A stretch of 41,795 nt of DNA. It comes from Clostridia bacterium. GTDB taxonomy: Bacteria > Bacillota > Clostridia > Oscillospirales > CAG-272. The DNA lies in NCBI GenBank assembly GCA_017625915.1, contig JAGAJV010000191.1:1-41795 (forward strand), written 5' to 3'. Under the pieces are notes generated by a model that made no database searches, was not told where the DNA came from, and worked only from the letters and a program-made list of their open reading frames with translations. Shown here piece after piece: positions 25,991 to 35,724 of the stretch (within the stretch, counting starts at the first letter, position 1; every line of letters begins with the position of its first letter). A program made the translations under genes and the position numbers.

Positions 25991-26776
25991 ATGGAAGAAC
26001 AGTTAATGTATAAGCTGGAGCTTTTTGAGGGCCCTCTTGATTTGCTCCTTAATCTAATTTCAAAAAATAAAATGAACATTGAGGATATTCAAATCGCTAT
26101 TATCTGCGATCAATATATGGAATATCTTGCCAATGCAGAAAAAATGAATATTGACTTATCGGCTGACTTCCTTGTTATGGCGTCGCAGCTTATGCTTATT
26201 AAGAGTAGAACGCTTTTACCTAGAGCGCAGGAGGACGAGGAGGACCCAGCTGAAGAGCTTGCCCGTATGCTTCTTGAATATAAGCATGCTAAGGAAGCGT
26301 CTCAAAAGCTTGGAGATTTATTCTCACAGTTTAACGGCAGAATGCAAAAGGATACTGATGAAATAGCACCTGACCGTACATATGTGGCTGAGCACGATGT
26401 TTACTTATTACAATCGGCTTTATTAAGAGTTATGAGCTCTATTGAGGTGACAGACGAGGAAGCAAGCGAAAGAATTAAGCCACTTATTAGCACAAGAACT
26501 GTTTCGGTAGGTGAAAGAGTTTACTCTATTTTGCGTATTTTCTTAACTGAAGGGCATAAGCTAAATGTTTTAAGGTGCTTTAAGGATGTTTACACAAAGC
26601 ACGAGGCAGTTGCTACCTTTATGGCTATTTTAGAGCTTTTAAGGGCGGGCAGAGTTACTCTTGAGGAAAACACCGAGGATTACGAGGTTGACGGCGTAAT
26701 CGTTCTTGAAAAGGGCGTATATTTGAATTTATTTACCGGCAAAATAAGAAATCAAGCTGAGGAAAACAATGGATAA
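25991..26776 (+). CDS. scpA: Segregation and condensation protein A
   Basis: Kleisin subunit bridging the SMC heads in the bacterial condensin. The N-terminal signature YKLELFEGPLDLLLNLI is intact, with SADFLVMASQLMLIKSRTLLP following, and the C-terminal winged-helix region near AVATFMAILELLRAGRV contacts the SMC head. The 261 residues are normal. The ATG follows GTGAGGC. Its 3' end overlaps scpB by eight bases, implying coupled synthesis of complex partners. Confidence 0.95.
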   Translation: MEEQLMYKLELFEGPLDLLLNLISKNKMNIEDIQIAIICDQYMEYLANAEKMNIDLSADFLVMASQLMLIKSRTLLPRAQEDEEDPAEELARMLLEYKHAKEASQKLGDLFSQFNGRMQKDTDEIAPDRTYVAEHDVYLLQSALLRVMSSIEVTDEEASERIKPLISTRTVSVGERVYSILRIFLTEGHKLNVLRCFKDVYTKHEAVATFMAILELLRAGRVTLEENTEDYEVDGVIVLEKGVYLNLFTGKIRNQAEENNG

Positions 26777-27542
26777 CGAAAATAGATTTTCAACTGATAT
26801 AGACTACAAGGATATGGAAAGCGCAATAGAGGCAATTCTGTTTGCTGCCGGACATCCTATTGAATATGCTAAGCTTGCCGAGGTTTTGGGCATTGGTGAG
26901 GGACAAGCAAAAAGAAGAGTAAAGAATTTTGCTGAAAAATATAACGCTGACGAGAAAAAGGGTATTATGCTTCTTGTTTTTGAAAATACCTGTCAGTTAT
27001 GCACTAAGGAAAAATATTTACCATACATAAAGGATGCTTTAGGAATTAAAAAGGGTGGTAATCTTTCTGCATCATCACTTGAGGTTTTGGCAATAATTGC
27101 ATATAATGAGCCAACAACAAGAGCATTTGTCGACAAGGTAAGAAAGGTTGACAGTGCTTATGTGGTTAATTCTCTATGTGAGAAAAATTTAATTGAAGCG
27201 TGTGGACGACTTGACGAGCCCGGCAGACCTCATATTTACAGGACAACCGAAACATTTTTAAGATGCTTCGGTATTGATTCTCTTGAGCAGTTACCTTATG
27301 TTGATTTACCCCGTGGCAAAAACGAGGGCGAAATTATTCCTCTTGATATTGATGTTCCCACTCCTAATGAGGATGTGGAGGACGAGGAAATCGGCGAGGA
27401 TACCGCAGTTAGCGTCGAAAATGCTGACTCAACTAATGATGAAAACAATTTTATTAATCCTGACGAGGACGAAAACGATTTAATCGATCCTAGCGAAGAG
27501 GATGATTTAATTGACCCTGATGAAGAGGACGACGAAGATTAA
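26769..27542 (+). CDS. scpB: Segregation and condensation protein B with acidic repeat tail
   Basis: Dimeric ScpB binds the ScpA linker in SMC-ScpAB. Two winged-helix domains are visible: ESAIEAILFAAGHPIEYAKLAEVL near the N-terminus, and SLEVLAIIAYNEPTTRAFVDKVR with PGRPHIYRTTETFLRCFG in the second domain. After residue 185 there are about 70 acidic residues with an imperfect repeat of the form [LF]I[ND]P[DS]E[ED][DE] near the end (NPDEDEND, DPSEEDD, DPDEEDD). ScpB usually ends soon after the second domain, so the tail is an extension. Confidence 0.93.
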   Translation: MDNENRFSTDIDYKDMESAIEAILFAAGHPIEYAKLAEVLGIGEGQAKRRVKNFAEKYNADEKKGIMLLVFENTCQLCTKEKYLPYIKDALGIKKGGNLSASSLEVLAIIAYNEPTTRAFVDKVRKVDSAYVVNSLCEKNLIEACGRLDEPGRPHIYRTTETFLRCFGIDSLEQLPYVDLPRGKNEGEIIPLDIDVPTPNEDVEDEEIGEDTAVSVENADSTNDENNFINPDEDENDLIDPSEEDDLIDPDEEDDED

Positions 27543-27565
27543 TTTTAGGAAATAGGAGGGTAATT

Positions 27566-28174
27566 TTGGTAGCTTTATATATTATTTTAGGAATTGCCCT
27601 GCTTATTTCTGTCTTATTGCTCCTTCGAGCTAAGGTTATAATTTCCTACGATGAAGTTTTACGAGTTTACTTTAGATTTGCTTTTTTCAAAATGAGACTT
27701 TTTCCTGCAAAACCAAGAAAGCAGAAAAAGAAAAAATCAAAGAAAAAGAAAACGCAAAAAACTCCTGTTCCCACTGAAAAGAAATCAGATGAGTATAAAA
27801 GGGACGACGGCGTTGTTTCTAAGCTATGGGCAATGAGAGAAATTTTACTTCACACTATTAATAAATTTCTTGGCAAGCTACATTTTAAGCTTATTAAGCT
27901 GAATATCGTTGTTGCCGGGGATAATGCAGCCTCTACCGCTCTGCTTTATGGCGCTACAACTCAAGGAGTTGCTTATTTAATTGAAATTTTGGATACAATT
28001 TCTAATGTTGATATTTCAAAAAGGTCTGAAATTTCTGTAAGAAGCGATTTTATATTGCAAAAATCCTCTTTTGAGGGAAAAATAGTTTTGTATATCAGTG
28101 TTGTTCATATTATTTATGTAGGACTGCACTTTTTAAAAAAGTTAATTAAATCCAAAATTAAGATGGAGGAATAA
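27566..28174 (+). CDS. DUF2953 domain-containing membrane protein
   Basis: The 202-residue protein has an N-terminal transmembrane helix (about 2-21). A highly basic stretch near 48-66 is dominated by Lys. Then comes the conserved KLIKLNIVVAGDNAASTALLYG block, which defines DUF2953, with a second hydrophobic segment near 175-190. These proteins typically sit next to ytfJ in Firmicutes, as here, so a sporulation link is plausible but unproven. The start is TTG, chosen because AGGAGGG lies five bases upstream. Confidence 0.82.
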   Translation: MVALYIILGIALLISVLLLLRAKVIISYDEVLRVYFRFAFFKMRLFPAKPRKQKKKKSKKKKTQKTPVPTEKKSDEYKRDDGVVSKLWAMREILLHTINKFLGKLHFKLIKLNIVVAGDNAASTALLYGATTQGVAYLIEILDTISNVDISKRSEISVRSDFILQKSSFEGKIVLYISVVHIIYVGLHFLKKLIKSKIKMEE

Positions 28175-28177
28175 ATT

Positions 28178-28579
28178 ATGGAAACAAAACAGAGTGAGCT
28201 TATTAAATCTGCTCTTGAAAGTGTAAAAAGCATGGTTGATGCTAACACTGTAACAGGTACTCCTATCACAACTGACAGCGGTACTGTTATTATCCCTGTT
28301 TCAAAGGTTTTTGTAGGTCTTGCGACAGGTGGAATTGACTATTTTGGAAAAAAATCTGTTTCCGATAAGAATTTCGGTGGTGGCGGTGGAACAGGCGTTA
28401 CTGTTTCTCCTGTTGGCTTCCTTGTTGTTGAGCCTAATGGCAAGGTAGATTTACTTAGCCTTAACTATGAGCCTAAGGACCCTATTTCACAAATTCTTAA
28501 TTTTATTGAGGGTTCGCCTGAGCTAATTGAAAAATTCAAGGGGCTATTTGGTTCAAAAAAGGAAAATATAGAGGAATAA
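28178..28579 (+). CDS. ytfJ: GerW/YtfJ family sporulation protein
   Basis: The 133-residue protein shows the family core: VTGTPITTDSGTVIIPVSKVFVG, the FGGGGGTGV glycine block, and VSPVGFLVVEPNGKVDLL. In Bacillus subtilis YtfJ is a forespore protein needed for normal spore germination; the mechanism is unknown. The ATG follows GGAGGAATAAATT. It directly follows the DUF2953 gene, forming the usual pair. Confidence 0.92.
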   Translation: METKQSELIKSALESVKSMVDANTVTGTPITTDSGTVIIPVSKVFVGLATGGIDYFGKKSVSDKNFGGGGGTGVTVSPVGFLVVEPNGKVDLLSLNYEPKDPISQILNFIEGSPELIEKFKGLFGSKKENIEE

Positions 28580-28609
28580 GTAAATTTTATTCTTTAATTA
28601 TTGAAATGC

Positions 28610-28668
28610 TTCTGCACATACTAATCTTGAAATTATTATTGATTTTTCAGAGGATATTATGTGCAGAA
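28610..28668 (+). repeat. Perfect 11-bp inverted repeat that would sequester the dacF start codon
   Basis: TTCTGCACATA at 28610-28620 is the exact reverse complement of TATGTGCAGAA at 28658-28668. The second arm contains the ATG (28659-28661), and the 37-base loop contains the ribosome binding site AGAGGA. Confidence 0.55.
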
Positions 28669-29759
28669 TTTTTTCCTATATTATTTGTATATTTTGCTTT
28701 ACTTTAGCATTATGCCTTGGGTGCTCCGCTATTGAGGTTTCAGCCAAGAGTGCTTATGCTTTAGAGGCTGACAGCTGTGATACTATTTTTGAAAAAAACG
28801 CCGATACAAGAATGAGCATGGCCAGCACCACTAAAATAATGACAGCTATTGTTGCTATTGAAAACGCTTCATTAGATAAGGTTGTAAAAATTACACCTGA
28901 AATGGTGGGAGTTGAGGGCTCGTCTATCTATTTACAAGAGGGCGAGAAGCTAACTATTGAGGAGCTTTTATATGCTTTACTTTTAGAAAGCGCCAATGAT
29001 GCGTCCTTGGCTATTGCCTGCTCAGTCGGTGGCAGTGTTGAAGGCTTTGTTGAAATGATGAATGATAAGGCACAAGAATTAGGGCTTGAAAACACGCATT
29101 TCACAAACCCTCACGGGCTTGATGATGACGAGCATTATACCACCGCTAAGGAGCTTGCTTTGCTTGCCAGCTATGCTATGGATAATCCTATTTTTTATGA
29201 TATTGTATCGACCTATAAAAGAGTTATTCCCTTAGGCGAGGACGGCTCTAGGGTGCTAATTAATCATAATAAGCTTTTACATCAATATGACGGCGCTATT
29301 GGCGTAAAAACAGGATTTACTAAAAAAAGTGGCAGATGTCTTGTATCCTGCGCAGAGATTGACGGAGTTAGAATTATTGCAGTTACGCTAAACGCGCCCT
29401 CTGATTGGGATGACCATACAAAAATGCTTGATTTAGGCTTTACAATGTACGAGGGAATAAAGCTAGCGGATATAGGAGATTACAATATTTCACTTGATGT
29501 AATAAATGGCAAAAAAAGCTCGATTTTATGCTCTAATTTGAACGGCTTAAATATTACGCTAAAGCGTGATAATATTAATATTTCTGCTTATTTAGAAGCA
29601 AACCGAATGGTATCTGCTCCTATAAAGCAAGGTGATTATGTAGGCAGAATAGTTTTTAAAAATAACGGTGAGGAAATAGCTTCTCTTAATTTATATGCTT
29701 TAGAGAATGTTAAGGAAATTAAATATAAAAAATCTATTTTTGAAAGAATATTTGGATAA
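28659..29759 (+). CDS. dacF: D-alanyl-D-alanine carboxypeptidase (DacF-type, PBP5 family)
   Basis: Penicillin-binding serine carboxypeptidase that trims the terminal D-Ala of peptidoglycan stems. Signal peptide at about 1-26. Catalytic motifs are STTK (in MSMASTTKIM, near 55), SAN (LESANDASLA) and KTG (GVKTGFTKKSG). A C-terminal beta domain ends in a basic, possibly amphipathic segment typical of membrane-anchored family members. The 366 residues are normal. The neighbours ytfJ and the RluB-type gene, and the sporulation context, favour DacF, although a vegetative DacA-type role is possible. The stop overlaps the next start by one base (TAATG). Confidence 0.9.
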   Translation: MCRIFSYIICIFCFTLALCLGCSAIEVSAKSAYALEADSCDTIFEKNADTRMSMASTTKIMTAIVAIENASLDKVVKITPEMVGVEGSSIYLQEGEKLTIEELLYALLLESANDASLAIACSVGGSVEGFVEMMNDKAQELGLENTHFTNPHGLDDDEHYTTAKELALLASYAMDNPIFYDIVSTYKRVIPLGEDGSRVLINHNKLLHQYDGAIGVKTGFTKKSGRCLVSCAEIDGVRIIAVTLNAPSDWDDHTKMLDLGFTMYEGIKLADIGDYNISLDVINGKKSSILCSNLNGLNITLKRDNINISAYLEANRMVSAPIKQGDYVGRIVFKNNGEEIASLNLYALENVKEIKYKKSIFERIFG

Positions 29760-30487
29760 TGGAAAAAATTAGACTACAGAAGTTTTTTACTGATAACAAA
29801 ATAATGTCAAGGCGCAGTGCTGAAAGGGTCATTGAGGCTGGTAATGTTAAGATAAATGGCGTTACTGCTCATCTTGGGGACAAGGTTGACCCTGAAAATG
29901 ACAAGGTTGAATACAATGGCAAGGTGATAAAAAATAACACCTCGTCAAAAAAATATATAATGCTAAACAAGCCACTTGGCTATGTAACTACAACATCCGA
30001 TGAAAAGGGGCGCGATACTGTTCTTTCCTTAGTATCTGATGTGGGTGAGAGAGTTTATCCTGTTGGTAGGCTTGATATGTATTCAGAGGGGCTATTAATT
30101 TTAACAAATGACGGCGAGCTAACAAACAGATTAACTCACCCCAAAAACAATATGCCCAAGGTTTATAGCGTTATTATAAGGGGAGAGGTTTCTCCCGACG
30201 CTTTACATATGCTTAATTCTCCTATGGAAATTGACGGATATAAATTAAAGCCTGTCAAGGTAAGAGTTGTTTCGAATACAAACGGAAATACCAATACACT
30301 CTTTACTTTAAATGAGGGGCGAAACAGACAAATTCGTAAAATGTGCGAAAAATGCGGACTTACTATTGCAAGACTTACAAGAATTTCAATAGGCAAATTA
30401 AAGCTGGGCGAGCTTGAAAGAGGTAAATGGAGAAATCTCACTAAGAATGAGATTGATTATTTACTTGGAAAAACTGACAATATTTGA
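29759..30487 (+). CDS. rluB: rRNA pseudouridine synthase (RluB/RsuA family)
   Basis: Isomerises specific uridines of rRNA. The 242-residue protein has an S4 domain at the N-terminus (IRLQKFFTDNKIMSRRSAERVIEAGNVKING). The catalytic domain includes KYIMLNKPLGYVTT, the PVGRLDMYSEGLLILTNDG block with the catalytic Asp, and GRNRQIRKMCEKCG. Together these identify the RsuA/RluB/E/F branch. The adjacent dacF/ytfJ context, as in many Firmicutes, suggests RluB. The exact target uridine cannot be read from sequence. Confidence 0.9.
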   Translation: MEKIRLQKFFTDNKIMSRRSAERVIEAGNVKINGVTAHLGDKVDPENDKVEYNGKVIKNNTSSKKYIMLNKPLGYVTTTSDEKGRDTVLSLVSDVGERVYPVGRLDMYSEGLLILTNDGELTNRLTHPKNNMPKVYSVIIRGEVSPDALHMLNSPMEIDGYKLKPVKVRVVSNTNGNTNTLFTLNEGRNRQIRKMCEKCGLTIARLTRISIGKLKLGELERGKWRNLTKNEIDYLLGKTDNI

Positions 30488-30495
30488 GGTGTGAA

Positions 30496-30873
30496 ATGCT
30501 AACTGTATTACCTATTCAATCTAAGGACACACAAAAAGAGCTTTGTGAAAAATGCGGTGTAATTTACAATGAAAATGCTTTTGCATATAGGGCTGATGAT
30601 GGGGATTTTATTGGCATTTGCCAGTTTTATTTCAAGGATAATAACGGATATATCGAAAATCTTACATATGCGCCAAATGTTAGTGACTGGGAGGCTATGA
30701 TTATTATGCTTCGTGCCTCTATGAGCTTTATGTATAGGTGCGGAATAAATCTTGTATATTTAAGCAATTCCACCGATGAGGATTTACTTAAAAGGTCAGG
30801 ATTTTTAAAAAACAATGACGGTGAATATTACATTGATGTACAAAAATTTTACGGTGGCTCTTGCTGTCATTAA
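30496..30873 (+). CDS. GNAT-fold-like small protein
   Basis: The start is ATG 30496 behind GAGGTG; an in-frame TTG at 30484 overlaps the end of the previous gene. The 125-residue product has the order of strands and helices of a minimal acetyltransferase: DFIGICQFYFKDNNGYIENL, then a helix with MIIMLRASMSFMYRCG, then VYLSNSTDEDLLKRSGFLKNN. The usual R/Q-x-x-G-x-G/A acetyl-CoA loop is not evident, so binding of acetyl-CoA is unproven. It ends in GGSCCH. It belongs to the dacF-RluB-type transcript by spacing. Confidence 0.6.
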   Translation: MLTVLPIQSKDTQKELCEKCGVIYNENAFAYRADDGDFIGICQFYFKDNNGYIENLTYAPNVSDWEAMIIMLRASMSFMYRCGINLVYLSNSTDEDLLKRSGFLKNNDGEYYIDVQKFYGGSCCH

Positions 30874-30888
30874 CGAGGATTTTAACAA

Positions 30889-32526
30889 ATGGAATTACAA
30901 AATGCAATAAAGGTAAATCACAGAGGATTTTTATGTAACAGTAAAAAAAGATTTATTCTTACAGAAAATAAAAATGGCAGTCTTGACTTCTCTGTTTATT
31001 TAATTCACGATGTAAAGCACATTTGCGTTTATCGCGGTCAAATGGTTGAATACAAGGAGAACGGGCAAGCCATTTATGAGGGTGATTTTTCCTCTGTTTG
31101 TGACAATGGCGACTATTTTATTGAGGCGGGTGGATATATAAGCCGTCACTTCGTTATTTATGACGGTGCTTACGATATTTGTCAAAGAACTATGCTTCAA
31201 TATTTTACATATCAAAGGTGCGGAAATCCTCTTGGATGGGCAGGAAAATGTCACCTTGACGATGGGTATATTAAGGAAACGGGAGAGCATATTGATTTAA
31301 GCGGTGGATACCATCAATCAAGCGATTTAAGGAAATCTCCGGGTGGAGTTTCCATTGGTGTTAACGGTATGCTTCGCTTTGCTTTAAGTGATAAAAGTCA
31401 GTGGGGCGCAATTCTTGTAAAGGACGAGGTCAGGTGGGCGCTTGACTATTATTTAAAGACAATACAGAACAATGGAGTAATGTACAACACCTTAAATGAC
31501 CCATTTGGTTGGGAAGGTCGTGTTTTCTATAAATCCGGCGCACCTTCAAGCTCACAATGGAATATTACATCTATTCTTGTAATGGGATATATGTACTTTA
31601 AGGATACAGATTTTGATTACGCGAAAAAATGTCTTGATACCGCTCTACGATCATATAATTATTTGATGAGTGAGGAACGGTCAAGTGAGGTATATAAGCA
31701 TCCTGACAAATATCAAATGGGAATGGACCCTGATTTCTTTTTTGAACAATGCAGAAAAAATTCAACCTCTGATTTATGCTATCAAATTTCCGCTTCAAGT
31801 GATTTATATAAGGCGACAGGTGAGGATAAGTATTTAGAGCATATTAAAAAATGCTTGCCGTTAGTGCTTGATAAGCTATATGAATTTTCTCTTTTAAGGA
31901 CAGATGATACTGAAAAGTCGGTTATGGCATCCTGTAGCTATTGTTGGCTTATGAGTGGGCTTTTATCATTATGTGATGCTTATGAGCTTTTAGGTGATTA
32001 TTGTGACATTAAGAACAGCTTACTTAATGCTCTGAACGGTTTATGCGTTTATATGGATAAATCTATATGGAAATATGCAGAAAAGGTATATTTAAACAAG
32101 GATTTAGATGTAATTGACGGACACGAAAATAAAACACGCAGACAGTATATGCGTAACTTAAATAAGTTTGGTAATTGCTACTATAATGATGATGAGATTT
32201 TTGAGCCATCAATTGCATTATATTTCGGTTTATTTCTTGTAAGATGCGGTAAGCTGCTTAATGATAATAAATATATTGAATATGCACAGGTAATTGTGGA
32301 TAATCTTTTAGGCGTAAATGAGCTTGATTCAAGCCACATTTATGCTATTGGCTTTAATCATGCAAGGCAGCATGCATATGGGCAATTTTTTCCTTCAACT
32401 CCCTATATCCCCGGTGCTATCGGTGTTGGATACGGTACATTAGATGTTTACACAAGTGGCTCTGAATATGATATGCCTTGTGTTGGTCTTGCTATGTACT
32501 TAATTTCTGAAATTACAAACAAATAG
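30889..32526 (+). CDS. Glycoside hydrolase family 9-like protein without signal peptide
   Basis: The 545-residue protein has an N-terminal CelD_N-type Ig domain (VNHRGFLCNSKKRFIL; IYEGDFSSVCDNGDYFIEAGG with SRHFVI). A GH9-type (alpha/alpha)6 barrel follows, marked by LQYFTYQRCGNPLG, KCHLDDG and DLSGGYHQSSDLRK (about 136-149), and by a C-terminal end with PGAIGVGYG and GSEYDMP (Glu526, likely acid). GH9 enzymes cleave beta-1,4-glucans or related oligosaccharides. In the base motif the usual DAGD is QSSD, so one Asp is replaced by Gln143 while Asp146 stays. No signal peptide is seen, so a cytosolic oligosaccharide role, or another activity, is inferred. The ATG follows AACGAGGA. Confidence 0.7.
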   Translation: MELQNAIKVNHRGFLCNSKKRFILTENKNGSLDFSVYLIHDVKHICVYRGQMVEYKENGQAIYEGDFSSVCDNGDYFIEAGGYISRHFVIYDGAYDICQRTMLQYFTYQRCGNPLGWAGKCHLDDGYIKETGEHIDLSGGYHQSSDLRKSPGGVSIGVNGMLRFALSDKSQWGAILVKDEVRWALDYYLKTIQNNGVMYNTLNDPFGWEGRVFYKSGAPSSSQWNITSILVMGYMYFKDTDFDYAKKCLDTALRSYNYLMSEERSSEVYKHPDKYQMGMDPDFFFEQCRKNSTSDLCYQISASSDLYKATGEDKYLEHIKKCLPLVLDKLYEFSLLRTDDTEKSVMASCSYCWLMSGLLSLCDAYELLGDYCDIKNSLLNALNGLCVYMDKSIWKYAEKVYLNKDLDVIDGHENKTRRQYMRNLNKFGNCYYNDDEIFEPSIALYFGLFLVRCGKLLNDNKYIEYAQVIVDNLLGVNELDSSHIYAIGFNHARQHAYGQFFPSTPYIPGAIGVGYGTLDVYTSGSEYDMPCVGLAMYLISEITNK

Positions 32527-32571
32527 GTATAATTTTATTCATTGTACACATAATAATAGCGGGTGATGAAG

Positions 32572-32715
32572 ATGAATGAAAAGAAAAAGCAAGAATTAAA
32601 GAAGAAGCTTGCAGATGTGCCTAACCCTCCTGTACCTAACAGAGCCAGAACTCCTATGTCGGTAAAAGAGGAAAATAAAGATAGTAACAATAAAGCAAAA
32701 CAACACAAGGATTAG
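32572..32715 (+). CDS. Small basic 47-residue ORF
   Basis: Runs from ATG 32572 to TAG 32715 with GGTGAT four bases upstream as a weak ribosome binding site (an in-frame ATG at 32566 is an alternative). The product begins MNEKKKQELKKKL and continues with a Pro/Arg-rich core (NPPVPNRARTP) and a charged tail. I do not recognise it. It lies 45 bases after the GH9-like gene, and its stop is inside the terminator hairpin. It could be a real small protein or chance coding in the 3' leader; there is no homology evidence. Confidence 0.45.
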   Translation: MNEKKKQELKKKLADVPNPPVPNRARTPMSVKEENKDSNNKAKQHKD

Positions 32716-32732
32716 CCTTGCGTTGTTTTGCA
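32694..32732. terminator. Bidirectional terminator
   Basis: AAAACAACACAAGG pairs with CCTTGCGTTGTTTT with one mismatch. It ends the dacF-to-small-ORF transcript on plus and the lipoprotein gene on minus. Confidence 0.85.
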
Positions 32733-32748
32733 TATATTGTTTAATTTT

Positions 32749-33474
32749 TTACTCTAACACAAATAAATTAACATTACCATTAGTGTTTTTATTCCAATCT
32801 AAAAATGTAAATTGCTCTGTTTCGAAGTCATATAGATACACCGTATCAATAAAATATTCATTTCCTACCACTACATATATTTTGTCTTTATGAATTTTAA
32901 TAATTTCCAAAGTAAATCCTGCACCAAGTCGCTTTAACTCTTTAGCTTGAACGGTATTAAATATATTTGATTCATCATTTAACTCAACTTTTTTTACAGT
33001 GTTTGTTGAATTATTTTTTATATATCCATCGCTGTATATTGTATAGTTTGAGCTTTCTTTTTGTAGTAAATTATCACTATAATCATACTCTTGATTTTCG
33101 CTTAAAGAAAATAATTTTGTTCCGTTAACTGTACTATACTCAATCCACTGTTCATAAAAATTTATACTTGTTCTTTCACCTACAAAAGAAAACAGTTCCG
33201 TTGTATCTTTAGATGCAATATCGTATTTTGTAATAATAACTTTATTATTTTCAAGTGCTGAATAGTATATTTCTTGGTTTGTTACATACTCTACAAGCAT
33301 TTCTACATCGTGTTCTATCTTGTTATTGTAAAAATAAACATAATGATCATCTGAAAAAACTATATTTTGATTATGTTCAATAGTTTCTAAAAATTTTTCT
33401 ATCTGATTTGTTGTACAACTTGAAAAAGACAGTAAAACTAAAGTAATCAAAAAAACAATAAAAACCTTTTTCAT
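32749..33474 (-). CDS. Putative lipoprotein of unknown function
   Basis: The start is ATG 33474 behind AAAGGTGG; the in-frame GTG at 33483 overlaps that site. The 241-residue product begins MKKVFIVFLITLVLLSFSSC, a lipoprotein signal peptide with the modified cysteine at position 20. The rest is Tyr/Asn-rich with alternating short strands (VYFYNNKIEH, IYYSALENNKVIITKYD, IYVVVGNEYFIDTVYLYDF), which suggests a beta-propeller-like or repeated-strand fold. I recognise no family and no catalytic motif. It has no close upstream partner. Confidence 0.7.
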   Translation of the reverse strand: MKKVFIVFLITLVLLSFSSCTTNQIEKFLETIEHNQNIVFSDDHYVYFYNNKIEHDVEMLVEYVTNQEIYYSALENNKVIITKYDIASKDTTELFSFVGERTSINFYEQWIEYSTVNGTKLFSLSENQEYDYSDNLLQKESSNYTIYSDGYIKNNSTNTVKKVELNDESNIFNTVQAKELKRLGAGFTLEIIKIHKDKIYVVVGNEYFIDTVYLYDFETEQFTFLDWNKNTNGNVNLFVLE

Positions 33475-33521
33475 ATTTTCCACCTTTACATAAGATAAGT
33501 ATTGCTATTATAGCATATTGT

Positions 33522-33979
33522 TTACTTATTTGCAAGATTTCTTATATAATTTAAGCAGTCTATAAATTCCTTTTCCGTTAGAATAGTTTTTCTTTCTTCG
33601 GTATTTCCTAGGGAATGAATTAGTGCTTTATTCTCTGTTGCTTTTAGTGCTTTTATAAATTCGTCGTTTTTGGATAGTGCTATATAGGCGTTTAAAATAA
33701 GGTCTTTATAGTCTTTACTTTGACGCTAAATTTTTTTGCCTTGCTAATGAATATGCCTGTTAGCTTCCATAAAAATTTATATTTGCCCTTTTTCTTGGCT
33801 TCCTTACCGGATAATAGGCAAATTTTTTGTTGCTTTTTTATGCTTTTATATTTGAGTGATTGCAAAAAGCCTTCCATACTACCGCATATTACACCGTCGA
33901 ATGTGAATTCGTTGGGATAAAAGTTGGATAGCACATTGCTTGGATATTCGCCCTTGCTGTAAATATCAATTGTTTCCAT
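33522..33979 (-). pseudogene. Frameshifted small conserved protein gene
   Basis: The start is ATG 33979 behind AAGGAGT. The first frame encodes IDIYSKGEYPSNVLSNF, GSMEGFLQSLKYKS and LSGKEAKKKGKYKFLWKLTG, then runs out of homology and stops at 33692. In the next minus frame (33522 to about 33715) the rest of the same family continues: KDYKDLILNAYIALSKNDEF, ALKATENKALIHSLG, then KTILTEKEFIDCLNYIRNL, ending at TAA 33522. A one-base loss near 33716-33724 joins the halves into a product of about 152 residues. I recognise this as a conserved gut-bacterial family of unknown function. Upstream flanking sequence is a repeat fragment. Confidence 0.75.
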
Positions 33980-33991
33980 AAATACTCCTTT

Positions 33992-34027
33992 CAACACCTC
34001 ATCCACCGCAAGCGGTCCCCCTTCCAT
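33992..34027. repeat. Fragment of a dispersed intergenic repeat
   Basis: On minus the sequence runs from GGAAGGGGGA through ACCGCTTGCGGT to GGATGAGGTGTTG. The central ACCGCTTGCGGT is nearly palindromic. The GGAAGG...GGATGAGGTG pattern is one I associate with short repeated intergenic elements in gut Clostridia. It is GC-rich relative to its surroundings. Only one such copy is seen here, so repetition is not demonstrated within the window. Confidence 0.5.
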
Positions 34028-34050
34028 GCTGTCGATATATTTTCCTATTC

Positions 34051-34079
34051 AAAAAAGCCTTGCTGAGCAAGGCTTTTAA
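34051..34079 (-). terminator. groEL terminator
   Basis: AAAAGCCTTGC pairs with GCAAGGCTTTT around a three-base loop, with T-runs on both strands. It lies directly after the groEL stop codon on minus. Confidence 0.88.
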
Positions 34080-34083
34080 GATT

Positions 34084-35724
<1,641 letters not shown>

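Noticed and set aside
33716-33735. Programmed -1 frameshifting at the A-AAA-AAA run in the small broken gene.
   Set aside because: A -1 slip at that site meets TAG almost at once in the new frame, so the two halves are joined only by a real indel further downstream.
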